From positions 4,812,501-4,876,500 of the forward strand of contig NZ_CP065424.1 of the NCBI RefSeq assembly GCF_017809215.1: a DNA stretch of 64,000 nucleotides, given 5' to 3'. The notes beneath the pieces were generated by a model. The model did not search any database. It saw only the letters and a program-made list of their open reading frames with translations, and had not been told where the DNA came from. The DNA comes from Heyndrickxia oleronia (GTDB lineage: Bacteria > Bacillota > Bacilli > Bacillales > Bacillaceae_C). Positions 35,566 to 44,439 of the stretch are shown one piece after another. How positions within the stretch are numbered: position 1 is the first letter of the stretch; each line of letters starts with the position of its first letter. Made by a program: the position numbers and the translations under genes.

Positions 35566-36270
35566 TTATAGCAATCTGTTCTCTTTTACTTCTGTTGATT
35601 TATGCTGTTTAAGACTCTCTTTATACTCAACCAATTCAATATTGCAGCCGGGTCCTAATTCGACACTTTTCCCCCTCACAACTTTGGCAGTTGTGTACTC
35701 TAGATAAATATGATCACCTTCTACTAATTCAGTTGATAGAGTCCCCTCACCTTTTCCTATCCCAAGAAACGTTGACCTTCTCTTTATAGAAATCGTTTCA
35801 CCGCCTATTTCTGACACTCGATTGTCTCCAAATTTCATACCAATATTGACTTTTTCAGCATTTAATAGACCATCAATTTCAAATCCACCATCCAATTGTA
35901 GGTTTTCTACCTCACAGTTACCTTTAACTGATATGCCTCCTTTTACATCGAGCTGTTCACCAAGTATATTTCCAGCTACATCCCCAGTCCCACGAATGGA
36001 AATTTTCACACCAGAAATATCTCCAGCTACATCCATCGATCCATAAACTTTAATAATCTCTGATTTTATATTTTGATGCAGTTCAACAGTGCCATATGCT
36101 GCAAATGCCTGTGCCTTCACGTTACCTAATAATGAACCATTGCCATGAACTTTAAATTGAAGGCATTCTATATCATCAGTAATCGATCCATCGCCTTTAA
36201 TCTTGACCTTGTCAAAATGTCCGCCTCCACTACTTCCTGATCCAAATATATTGATGTTCCTTTGTTCCAT
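35566..36270 (-). CDS. bactofilin-like polymer-forming protein (YhbF/BacF-like)
   Basis: 234 aa. A beta-helix built of short Val/Ile-Gly repeats (KIKGDGSI, FKVHGNGSLLGNV, GSMDVAGDISG), the bactofilin/DUF8 pattern. B. subtilis YhbE and YhbF (BacE and BacF) assemble into clusters and are needed for flagellar motility. Shine-Dalgarno GGGGAG, 5 nt before ATG. It follows the paralogue at 36300 in the same operon and resembles it over the full length. Confidence 0.85.
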   Translation of the reverse strand: MEQRNINIFGSGSSGGGHFDKVKIKGDGSITDDIECLQFKVHGNGSLLGNVKAQAFAAYGTVELHQNIKSEIIKVYGSMDVAGDISGVKISIRGTGDVAGNILGEQLDVKGGISVKGNCEVENLQLDGGFEIDGLLNAEKVNIGMKFGDNRVSEIGGETISIKRRSTFLGIGKGEGTLSTELVEGDHIYLEYTTAKVVRGKSVELGPGCNIELVEYKESLKQHKSTEVKENRLL

Positions 36271-36299
36271 TTCTTCTCCCCACTTCCTATTTTCATTGA

Positions 36300-37016
36300 T
36301 TACAGTTTCGTATGTTCTTTCACTTTGGACCCTTTTGTATTGGTAAAGTCCTCGAAATATTCAACTAAATCAATCTCACAGTCCTTCCCTATCACAACAT
36401 TATTACCCCTTACTATTTTCGCTCGAACACCTTCTAGATAAATGTCATCTCCTTCGATGACTGTTGCCACTAATCGTGAGGGAAAGAGAGTTTTAAAGAT
36501 TTTTATCAAACCATACGATTTCTGCCTAACCCTTATCGATTGTCCGCCTATTTCTTTTGCCATACATTCTCCATATAAAGTAATGTCAATATCTTCTGCA
36601 TTTAATAGGCCACCAATTTTAAAAATTCCTTCCGATACGAATTCCTCCGTCTCACAATCTCCTCCAATAGTAGCCTTTCCATTTATTTTAAGACGTTCTC
36701 CTTTAACCATCCCACCGATTGAACAGCTTCCAGAGATCCTAAAAGATTCGTAAGTAACATCTCCACCTAAAGTGCTATGACCATCTACCGTTATATCTCT
36801 GCCCACTAAATTTCCATTGATTTTACCTTTACCATTTATTTGTACTCGATCAGCAGTTACGTTTCCATTTACATTGCCAAGACCATTACAATCGTATTTA
36901 TTGCACTCAATATCACCTACAACGGTCCCCTTCCCATTTACACTAACCTCATCAAAGCTCCCCCCGCTTGAACTTCCAAAACCATTAATGATTAAATCCT
37001 TTTTTTCAACACCCAT
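36300..37016 (-). CDS. bactofilin-like polymer-forming protein (YhbE/BacE-like)
   Basis: 238 aa, repeats such as VSVNGKGTVVGDIECN and ITVDHSTLGGDVTY-type segments, beta-helical. It is the partner of the protein encoded at 35566. I chose the ATG at 37016 because GGAGGGG lies 5 nt upstream; a TTG at 37031 would start within that ribosome site. The yhbD stop overlaps this region. Confidence 0.85.
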   Translation of the reverse strand: MGVEKKDLIINGFGSSSGGSFDEVSVNGKGTVVGDIECNKYDCNGLGNVNGNVTADRVQINGKGKINGNLVGRDITVDGHSTLGGDVTYESFRISGSCSIGGMVKGERLKINGKATIGGDCETEEFVSEGIFKIGGLLNAEDIDITLYGECMAKEIGGQSIRVRQKSYGLIKIFKTLFPSRLVATVIEGDDIYLEGVRAKIVRGNNVVIGKDCEIDLVEYFEDFTNTKGSKVKEHTKL

Positions 37017-37032
37017 CTTTTGCCCCTCCAAG

Positions 37033-37656
37033 TTAGATCCATTTTGATTTTAATTCCTCTAAACAACTAGATAACGAAAGGCGAGATACCATTTTGGTCC
37101 CACTTTCAAAGTAAAGTGCATCACTATTTGAAGCTAAAAAGCATGAAGACATTCCAAATTTGCGAATAAATATGAGCTCTGCTGTTTTAGGATCTACTTT
37201 TAAATAATAATCTGTTAATACCTGCAAAACGATTTTCCCTTCGTCAAGATTAATCTCTCCAGATTCCAACAGCTTTTCAAGAATATAAATAGTTATCGTA
37301 TGTTCAAATGAAAACTCCTTCATTTGACCCATGTTATCTATAAAAAAGTCTATGACCAGTTTTGAAGCAATACCTCGTTTAATCATTTCATCTTCATCAA
37401 GACTTAACTTTGTAAGATCAGGAGAAAATACATCTGCCAGCTCATCTAGAGAAAGATTTTCCTTCATCAGTTGAATTTTTTCAATTCTTTCAAGAATTCT
37501 CTCCTTCGGAAAAAAGGTTTCCTGCCCAGTAAAGGTTGATTTTCGAATAAACCATTCCTCTGGGATTAGATTTTTCCGCTTCCATCTGTATAACTGTCCA
37601 TAAGATATTCCAGTCATGTCTAATAAGTCTTTTTTCGAAATTAAATCTTGACTCAT
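37033..37656 (-). CDS. yhbD: YhbD-like protein with MerR-type helix-turn-helix
   Basis: 207 aa. N-terminal MerR-like helix-turn-helix (SKKDLLDMTGISYGQLYRWKRKNLIPEEW, about 7-35) and a helical C-terminal part of the DUF4004 type. In B. subtilis yhbD heads the yhbDEF operon; its role there is not clear. AAAGGAG lies 10 nt before the ATG. First gene of the operon and perhaps its regulator. Confidence 0.85.
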   Translation of the reverse strand: MSQDLISKKDLLDMTGISYGQLYRWKRKNLIPEEWFIRKSTFTGQETFFPKERILERIEKIQLMKENLSLDELADVFSPDLTKLSLDEDEMIKRGIASKLVIDFFIDNMGQMKEFSFEHTITIYILEKLLESGEINLDEGKIVLQVLTDYYLKVDPKTAELIFIRKFGMSSCFLASNSDALYFESGTKMVSRLSLSSCLEELKSKWI

Positions 37657-37807
37657 TGTTTAACGACTCCTTTCATGAAAACAATGTAACATAACACTGT
37701 TACGTTTGACAATAATTTTTTATATAAATTTTTAACCCAATTTAAATTCAGGTAATATCACATGGTTAAATGAATCTAACTATGTATACTTAACTCAAAA
37801 AATCTTA

Positions 37808-37922
37808 GAAAAACCTACAGACTCCATAATGTCTCTGTATCCTTTATTGAGTTTAAAAGCAGGCAGTTGGGCTTTTACAGAAGCAACAGACTATCAAAAA
37901 AAGCCAAAGAAAAACAGCCTTC
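37808..37922 (+). repeat. MITE-like dispersed repeat, copy F (left end missing)
   Basis: ACTCCATAA, ATCCTTTATTGAG, TTTAAAAGCAGGCAGTTGGGCTTTTAC and a terminal AAAAACAGCCTT match the right two thirds of copy B. The left AAAGGCTC end is absent. It lies between yhbD and the nitronate monooxygenase gene. Confidence 0.7.
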
Positions 37923-37968
37923 ATAAAAGACTGTTACACTGTTTTATTCTATTACCTTTATATTATAT

Positions 37969-39003
37969 TTAGTCATTTACCATCCTCTGAATAAGCTCTG
38001 CAACAGTTTCTTCCTTGCTTAGTCTCGGGCTTTGCCCTGACCAAAGTGACATAAATTCAGGATTGTTTTGTTCTCCAGCAGCTCTTCGGATATCCTTTGT
38101 TAGTTCATTTTGATAAGGATAACATAATAGTGCATCTTTTTTCTTGCTCATTTCTTGAATAAAATGGTTGTATACTCCTCTTGCATACTTTCCAGAAAAA
38201 ACAGAGGTAAGGACCGTTTCATCCTCTGTAGTCTGAATAATCGCTTTTTTATGCTGTGGATGAGCGCCACTTTCCTTACAAGTAAGAAATGCTGTTCCCA
38301 TTTGTACTCCTTGAGCACCTAAACATGTAGCTGCCTTCAAACCTCTTTTATCCATAATTCCTCCAGCAGCAATAACCGGAATAGTCACATGATCATTAAT
38401 TTGAGGGATTAAAGACATAAGTCCAATTCCACTTTTCTCTGGGCTTTCTAAAAACGAACCACGATGACCTCCTGCTTCGCTTCCTTGAGCTACCACAATA
38501 TCTAATCCAACAGCTTCAATGGCTTGTGCCTCTTTCACTGTAGTAGCCGTACCGATTAACAAGATATCTTTTTCTTTTAATTTCTTAACAATAGATTCAG
38601 TTGGAAGACCAAATGTAAAGCTGCATACAGGTACCTCCTCCTCTAAGATAATCCTTATCTGTTCTTCATATGCTTGTTTTGGCTTGGTGAATTTGCCCAA
38701 ATCGTGAATCTTTAATTCCTCTCGATAGATTCGCAAATGCTTATCCGCCATCCGTATTTCTTCATCGGTAGCAACACATTGTTCCGGAACAAATAAATTG
38801 ATTCCAAATGGATTAGTAGTTAAACTTTTTACTTCACGTATTATTTGCCTTGTCTGATCCGCATTCAAATAACCCGCTCCTATCATTCCTAAAGCACCTT
38901 CATTCGATACAGCAGCAACTAATTGCGGTGTAGTTATTCCTCCTGCCATTGGTGCTTGTACAATAGGATATTTAACAGATATTCTTTTCATCCACTCATG
39001 CAT
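37969..39003 (-). CDS. nitronate monooxygenase (2-nitropropane dioxygenase family)
   Basis: 344 aa FMN-dependent TIM barrel. PIVQAPMAGGITTPQLVAAV at the N-terminus, catalytic His in AQGSEAGGHRG, and phosphate-binding AAGGIMDKRG. It oxidises alkyl nitronates such as propionate 3-nitronate. I chose the ATG at 39003 because GGGG is 9 nt upstream; an ATG at 39012 directly abuts that site. Single gene. Confidence 0.9.
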   Translation of the reverse strand: MHEWMKRISVKYPIVQAPMAGGITTPQLVAAVSNEGALGMIGAGYLNADQTRQIIREVKSLTTNPFGINLFVPEQCVATDEEIRMADKHLRIYREELKIHDLGKFTKPKQAYEEQIRIILEEEVPVCSFTFGLPTESIVKKLKEKDILLIGTATTVKEAQAIEAVGLDIVVAQGSEAGGHRGSFLESPEKSGIGLMSLIPQINDHVTIPVIAAGGIMDKRGLKAATCLGAQGVQMGTAFLTCKESGAHPQHKKAIIQTTEDETVLTSVFSGKYARGVYNHFIQEMSKKKDALLCYPYQNELTKDIRRAAGEQNNPEFMSLWSGQSPRLSKEETVAELIQRMVND

Positions 39004-39161
39004 CACGTCCATCCCCTTATTTAAAAGTATTGAGTTTATTACATATCTTACACTTTTCGAGCAATTTCTCCTTCTTTTAGCTTATTTTTTAGAAGTAATG
39101 GAATATTTATGTAAAGTAAGCTAGAATAATGGTAGATATTCTACCTATCGGAGGTTCATTT

Positions 39162-39821
39162 ATGGTCTATCAATCTCGAATTTTTCATTTATTCAAACCA
39201 GCTACGACTTTCTATCAACTCCAAAAAGCTGAAACCATTTATAGCCTAAAATGGAGAATACTATTACTGTTTTTCCTTAGCACAGTCATTTTCGCCGTTC
39301 AAGGATACTATGGAATTGGTTCTTCTTCAATTTCAACTACATTAACATTAGATCCTAGAAATATTTACGAATGGCATAAAGCTCTATTTATTATAGGAAA
39401 ATTACTATCAGGAATAGCATATGCCTCCTGCATATTATTTGTACCAGCATTATTATTCAATATGATGACAGAAGTATCATTGTATAAGCTAGTTGTTCTA
39501 CAGGTATTTGTCCTGTTCATCCTCTTAATTGAGCAAATAACCTACATCCCCTTGTTACTATTGCTTCATTTGGATTGGTATTCCTCTCCACTTTCTTTCG
39601 GGATCATTGGACAATATATTACGAAGATACCTTTTCTTATTGCCTTATTTGGCTGTATTTCTATCTTTAAAATCTGGGGAATGTATATTCAATTTACGGG
39701 ATTGAGAGTACTGTCTGAAATGAAACGTTTACCGTTATTTGCAATAGTATTCATTATCAATCTATTATTTTGGGGAATTTCTGCATTACTTACTTATATG
39801 GATTTCTATCGCTTATTATAA
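39162..39821 (+). CDS. Yip1-family membrane protein (YknW-like)
   Basis: 219 aa, five predicted transmembrane helices, Yip1 fold. In B. subtilis YknW works with the ABC exporter YknXYZ that protects against the SdpC toxin. The ATG at 39162 follows GGAGG by 6 nt; the longer frame from 39129 has no ribosome site. The next gene is HlyD/YknX-like and starts 14 nt later, but no ATPase or permease gene follows. Confidence 0.75.
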   Translation: MVYQSRIFHLFKPATTFYQLQKAETIYSLKWRILLLFFLSTVIFAVQGYYGIGSSSISTTLTLDPRNIYEWHKALFIIGKLLSGIAYASCILFVPALLFNMMTEVSLYKLVVLQVFVLFILLIEQITYIPLLLLLHLDWYSSPLSFGIIGQYITKIPFLIALFGCISIFKIWGMYIQFTGLRVLSEMKRLPLFAIVFIINLLFWGISALLTYMDFYRLL

Positions 39822-39835
39822 GGTTGGTGAAGATC

Positions 39836-41050
39836 ATGAAAAAATGGCCATATCTTCTTGCTCTTGCAATTATTTTCATAGGAATAAACCTATTTTTACT
39901 AGAAAAAAAAGATAGTAAAGTAGCTCAATTACACTTCGTTCCAAAGTGGGATATGGTAAAAAAAGAGAGCTTAGTACAATCATTCTCAAGTAATGGGGTA
40001 GTTATTCCTTCTGAAACACATCATGTATATATAGATAAAGAGGCAGGTTTTAATCAGTTTTTAGTAAAGGAAGGCGACGTAGTAGAGACAGGAACCCCTT
40101 TGTTCGAATACTCTACTTCTACTATAGAAAAGCAGCAAAAATTGCTTGATGCAGAAATTGAACGTTTAGAAAAGGAAATAGAAAGTATTGATGCATCCAT
40201 CCAGAACCTAGAGGCAATGCTATCGTCTGCTGAAATAGACGAAAAAGCCTCAGAACAGAAGGATGATCAAATTCAAGTAGTACCAAAAACAGCGTCCTAC
40301 TCCATTAAACTGGAGATAAACGATAAGGAACTTACAAAAGAAAAGCTCGAACAGCGTATCGATCAATACAATGATCAAAAATCAGGTTATAATGATGAAG
40401 CATCGAATTTAACTATCGTTAGTGATACAGCAGGGATCGTTAAAAAGGTAGCCTATGATTTAAATAATCCGGTCATTACTATCGTTTCATCGCAACCTAT
40501 TATTCAAGGGTATTTATCAGAACAACAGCAGTCAAAAGTGAAAAGTGGGATGCAGACGCTAACTACCACCCATCTAATAAAAGGTAAAATGAAGGGAGTC
40601 ATAGAAAAAGTAGGAACTACTCCAAAGAATGATCCAGATGTTGATAAACAATCAGTTTATCCTTACGAAATAGCTTTAGATAAACCCAATCCTAAATTAC
40701 AAGTTGGCTACCATGTAAAATCGAACATTATTACAAAAGAAATAAAAGATGCTAAGGTTATACAAAAAAATAGCGTAGTCCATCAGAAAAATAAAGAATT
40801 TATTTGGTCATTAGACCATGGTCAAGTCAAGAAAAAGGAAATTCAAAAAGGATTGCAAGTTGATAAAAACCAACAAATTAAAGATGGAGCAAATATTGGT
40901 GACTTATATATCACAAAACCGCATCAAATTAAGAAACCTGGGGAATTTATTACGTCTCTAAAAATCACTAAAATAGATAAGCAAGCAATAAAAACAGTTG
41001 GATTAAAATCCTCGGTTAAATATATACTGATTGGTTTATTGCAAAAATAA
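39836..41050 (+). CDS. HlyD/RND-type membrane fusion protein (YknX-like)
   Basis: 404 aa. N-terminal transmembrane helix (about 5-22), biotinyl-lipoyl-like halves around a coiled coil (about 98-185, rich in Glu, Lys and Gln), then a beta-barrel and a C-terminal membrane-proximal domain. It serves as an extracytoplasmic adaptor for ABC or RND exporters. ATG 39836, AGGTTGGTGA about 5 nt upstream. It forms a two-gene unit with the Yip1 gene and ends with a strong terminator. Confidence 0.8.
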   Translation: MKKWPYLLALAIIFIGINLFLLEKKDSKVAQLHFVPKWDMVKKESLVQSFSSNGVVIPSETHHVYIDKEAGFNQFLVKEGDVVETGTPLFEYSTSTIEKQQKLLDAEIERLEKEIESIDASIQNLEAMLSSAEIDEKASEQKDDQIQVVPKTASYSIKLEINDKELTKEKLEQRIDQYNDQKSGYNDEASNLTIVSDTAGIVKKVAYDLNNPVITIVSSQPIIQGYLSEQQQSKVKSGMQTLTTTHLIKGKMKGVIEKVGTTPKNDPDVDKQSVYPYEIALDKPNPKLQVGYHVKSNIITKEIKDAKVIQKNSVVHQKNKEFIWSLDHGQVKKKEIQKGLQVDKNQQIKDGANIGDLYITKPHQIKKPGEFITSLKITKIDKQAIKTVGLKSSVKYILIGLLQK

Positions 41051-41090
41051 GAATAAGAGCGCTGAAAAAGATGGCGCTCTTATTCTTTTT
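41051..41090 (+). terminator. terminator after the HlyD-like gene
   Basis: GAATAAGAGCGC / GCGCTCTTATTC stem with an 11-nt loop, then TTTTT. It begins directly after the stop codon, so the YknYZ partners are not cotranscribed. Confidence 0.85.
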
Positions 41091-41166
41091 AACATATGGC
41101 ATCATAAAAGAATATTTTAGCGCCAACCTCAAAAGCTAAAGAATAAAACGGATGAGGTGGCACCTT

Positions 41167-42822
41167 ATGAAAATATTGCTATCGGTATTATCTTTATTAT
41201 CGCTACTCTTCTATTCATCACCATTCTTCGCAAGAGCAAGTGAACAAACTCCTAAAAAAGTGATATTTATGGTCATGGATGGAACCAATTCAGATGTAAT
41301 TACATTATCTCGCTGGTTTAAAGGTCATCCACTTGCGCTTGACAGTATTCTTGTAGGCGGTGTACAAACGTACTCCTTACGATCCGGTATTACTGACTCA
41401 GCAGCTGCGGCAACTGCAATGTCCACAAGTAAAAAAACTGTCGAGGATATGATTGGTATGATACCTTATATGGATCGAGAAATAGGCTCTATTGCACGTC
41501 CAACTTCCACTATACTGGAAGCAGCGAAACAGAAAGGAATGGCCACAGGAATTGTTGCTACATCCCCTATTCAACATGCAACACCTGCAGCATTTTCGGC
41601 GCATTCTAACTCAAGAAATGATTATGATGACATTGCAGAACAACAGGTTTATCAAGACATGGATGTTGTATTAGGCGGAGGCAAGATGGCCCTTCTTCCA
41701 AAATCAACGAACCCGAGTAGTTTACCACAACACTTATCTGGAATAGGGTCAACACTTCCACTGTATCGAAAAGATGGAGAAAATTTAATTCAAATACTAA
41801 AAAAGAAAGGATATCAATACATCGAAACAAAAAAACAGCTCAATTCCGTATCCAGTTCTAAAATTTGGGGTACCTTTGCTACAGAGGATATTGCATATGA
41901 GTTTGACCGCAAACGTTTAGCTCCTCAGCAACCTTCATTAGCACAAATGACGAAAAAAGCGATCAATGTATTATCAAAAGACCCCAACGGCTTCTTTCTC
42001 TTTATAGAAGGGAGTAAAATAGACTGGGCAGCTCATAAAAATGATCCAGTTGGGATGATAAGTGAAGTTCTATCCTTTGATTCAGCAGTTAAAGCAGCTT
42101 TGGATTTTGCAAAAAGAGATCAGAATACCCTTTTAATTGCGGTAACGGATCACGGAAATAGCGGGCTGACGATGGGAAACACTAATACGAATCATTCTTA
42201 TTATAAAATGCCTGTGTCAAAATTTATTGGTCCATTAAAAAAAGCTAAATTTACTTTAGCAGGCTCCATTTCCCGCTTGAAAAAGGATCAATCAAACTTA
42301 AAGAAAATAGCACAAGATTATGGCTTAAACCCACTTTCAAAGCAAGATTATAAGCGATTAAAAACAGCCAAGAATCTTGAAGATGAAATGGCTAACCAAT
42401 TAGCCAAACGGGCAAATTTAGGCTTTACTACTAAGGGACATACTGGTGAAGATGTATTCTTATATGCATATGGACCAAATAAACCCACAGGATTAATTAA
42501 CAATACAGAAATTCCAAAAATAATCGCTTCTTTCCTACAGGTTGAGTCCTTTCAAAAGCTAAACAAACTTCTTTTTGTTGATGCCGCGGACTATTATGAA
42601 CAAAAAGGATATCTTACTAAAATCGATCGCTCTAATAAAGAAAATCCTGTATTTATTGCTAAAAAAAATAATGAAACAATCAAATACCCTGCAAACAAAA
42701 ATATTAAAGTTTTCAATGAAAATGTTGTAGAATTAGATGGAATTACTATTTGTAACGGAAATAAGTTCTGGATCAGTATTTTAGAAAAGCAAAAAGGTGC
42801 GGGGCCCACTCCCTCATCCTAA
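41167..42822 (+). CDS. secreted alkaline phosphatase with a C-terminal copper amine oxidase N-like domain
   Basis: 551 aa. Signal peptide ending near AFARA-type FFARAS (about residue 25). PhoA superfamily: VIFMVMDGTNSD metal ligands, nucleophile Ser78 in TDSAAAATAMS, EGSKIDWAAHKND and AVTDHGNSG. C-terminal part (about 465-550) with LLFVDAADYYEQKGY and PANKNIKVFNENVVELDG resembles the copper amine oxidase N-terminal-like repeat that anchors cell-surface enzymes in Bacillus. ATG 41167 with GAGGTGG 6 nt upstream. It releases phosphate from organic esters outside the cell; a Pho box is not evident. Confidence 0.87.
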   Translation: MKILLSVLSLLSLLFYSSPFFARASEQTPKKVIFMVMDGTNSDVITLSRWFKGHPLALDSILVGGVQTYSLRSGITDSAAAATAMSTSKKTVEDMIGMIPYMDREIGSIARPTSTILEAAKQKGMATGIVATSPIQHATPAAFSAHSNSRNDYDDIAEQQVYQDMDVVLGGGKMALLPKSTNPSSLPQHLSGIGSTLPLYRKDGENLIQILKKKGYQYIETKKQLNSVSSSKIWGTFATEDIAYEFDRKRLAPQQPSLAQMTKKAINVLSKDPNGFFLFIEGSKIDWAAHKNDPVGMISEVLSFDSAVKAALDFAKRDQNTLLIAVTDHGNSGLTMGNTNTNHSYYKMPVSKFIGPLKKAKFTLAGSISRLKKDQSNLKKIAQDYGLNPLSKQDYKRLKTAKNLEDEMANQLAKRANLGFTTKGHTGEDVFLYAYGPNKPTGLINNTEIPKIIASFLQVESFQKLNKLLFVDAADYYEQKGYLTKIDRSNKENPVFIAKKNNETIKYPANKNIKVFNENVVELDGITICNGNKFWISILEKQKGAGPTPSS

Positions 42823-42873
42823 ACCATAAAGAGAATGTATTGTTGGCATTAACTTAATAAGGAGGTGTTTTAT

Positions 42874-44439
42874 TTGCCAGTAGATATCAACCTAATAGGA
42901 GAAGAATTGCAAAAAACATTAGATCCTAACAATGAAAATCATCAGAAACTTATCCAAAAAGGATTGCTGTTATACCGGCAACAGCTTGTATATCAAAAGA
43001 AAACATCTCAATCGGCAATAACTGCTAAAGTACAAGATGTAACCCCTGTAGAGGTTGTCTTGCATAATGATTTAAATTCTAGCCACTGCTCTTGCCCAAT
43101 AGAAGGGATCTGCCGGCATCAGCTGGCACTTTTCTTTTCTACCTATAGTGAAACTGGCAGTGTTTTTGAATGGGTACAGGACTGGAAAAAGAACGATTCA
43201 TCCAAACAGATTTTACAAGGAATGAAAAGAGGGAGTGACTTATTAAAAGCAAAAACTCCTGCTGGTGTAGATGATGGTGTAGAAAACTGGTTAAACCGTT
43301 TCCAACAAGCCTATCAAGGAATTGATATAACCAATGAATTTGTATTGGAGGTTTCGTGTAAGAATAAATATCGAAGTTTGATTGAATCGAGCCCTTCTCT
43401 ACGAGAATGGAAACCACTATTCCAGCTATTTGCAGCGTATGAGTCAATAAAAATCGTAAATAGAATTTGCTCTTCTCAGCATATACGAACATTCAAGCGA
43501 TATTTTGATTATATGCTGGATGAAGCAGATGAAGCGTTAAAAGTTCTCTCTGTAGCAGCAGCACCTTTCGCATTTGATGAGTATTTAAGGTATTTGCGTG
43601 AGGACTGTATTTTTTTACTACAAGAACCCACATATTATGAATTAGAACTTGTTGAATTTTACCAATTGCTATGGACATTATTATTTAAACAATCCATTTG
43701 GCGCAAATTAGAGCATAAACGCTTAAATGACATTATGGAAGACGATCAATCCAAACGTGTTAAAATCGGCTACATACATATTTCAATTCTATGCGGCTAT
43801 GACGATCTCGCATTAGATGAGATACAAAAATACGGATCAGAAATCTCATATTTCTCATCATACTGGCTTAAGTATTTAAGTGAACAAAAACCTCAGGACC
43901 GATTTTACCAATACGTAAATACAATATCTGCATTTATTCCAGAGTATTTAGAAACGGAAAATGAATATGACCGTCTTGTTTTTATTCGCTCATTTTTTCA
44001 AAACATTGATGAGGGTTCCTTAGCAGATCAGAACCCACTCTTATTAGAAAAAATCTATATCCAAGCATTACCCCATACTTATTATCAATTTAGTGATCAC
44101 TTATTTCGGCAAGAAAAATATAAGGAATGGGTTGAATTACAGCAGTATAAAGGGATCGAGTTAGAATTTATCGATCGTGGCAAATTGGATATGATCTCCA
44201 AAAATAATCCTAGTTTACTTATGCCACTTTATCACGATGCCGTGGAATTTTCCATTTCAAATCGTAATAGGGACTCATATAAAAAAGCGGTAAAATATTT
44301 AAAAAAACTTAGGACCATCTATAAGAAGGAAAAAATGATGGATTTTTGGGATACTTATTTAGAAAATTTATTACTTAAGACGAAGAGACTACGTGCGTTT
44401 CATGAAGAATGCAAAAGGGGCAAATTGATCGATGCTTAA
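42874..44439 (+). CDS. ywqB: SWIM zinc-finger protein (YwqB-like)
   Basis: 521 aa. SWIM motif CxC...CxH with Cys72, Cys74, Cys80 and His82. The rest is helical and of unknown fold. In Bacillus it pairs with the SNF2 helicase YwqA, whose start overlaps it by 8 nt. TTG 42874 is 8 nt after AGGAGG. It is likely a nucleic-acid-binding partner of the helicase. Function unproven. Confidence 0.85.
   Translation: MPVDINLIGEELQKTLDPNNENHQKLIQKGLLLYRQQLVYQKKTSQSAITAKVQDVTPVEVVLHNDLNSSHCSCPIEGICRHQLALFFSTYSETGSVFEWVQDWKKNDSSKQILQGMKRGSDLLKAKTPAGVDDGVENWLNRFQQAYQGIDITNEFVLEVSCKNKYRSLIESSPSLREWKPLFQLFAAYESIKIVNRICSSQHIRTFKRYFDYMLDEADEALKVLSVAAAPFAFDEYLRYLREDCIFLLQEPTYYELELVEFYQLLWTLLFKQSIWRKLEHKRLNDIMEDDQSKRVKIGYIHISILCGYDDLALDEIQKYGSEISYFSSYWLKYLSEQKPQDRFYQYVNTISAFIPEYLETENEYDRLVFIRSFFQNIDEGSLADQNPLLLEKIYIQALPHTYYQFSDHLFRQEKYKEWVELQQYKGIELEFIDRGKLDMISKNNPSLLMPLYHDAVEFSISNRNRDSYKKAVKYLKKLRTIYKKEKMMDFWDTYLENLLLKTKRLRAFHEECKRGKLIDA

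Noticed and set aside
43139..43678. Minus-strand frames inside ywqB
   Set aside because: Antisense shadows of a well-supported gene.
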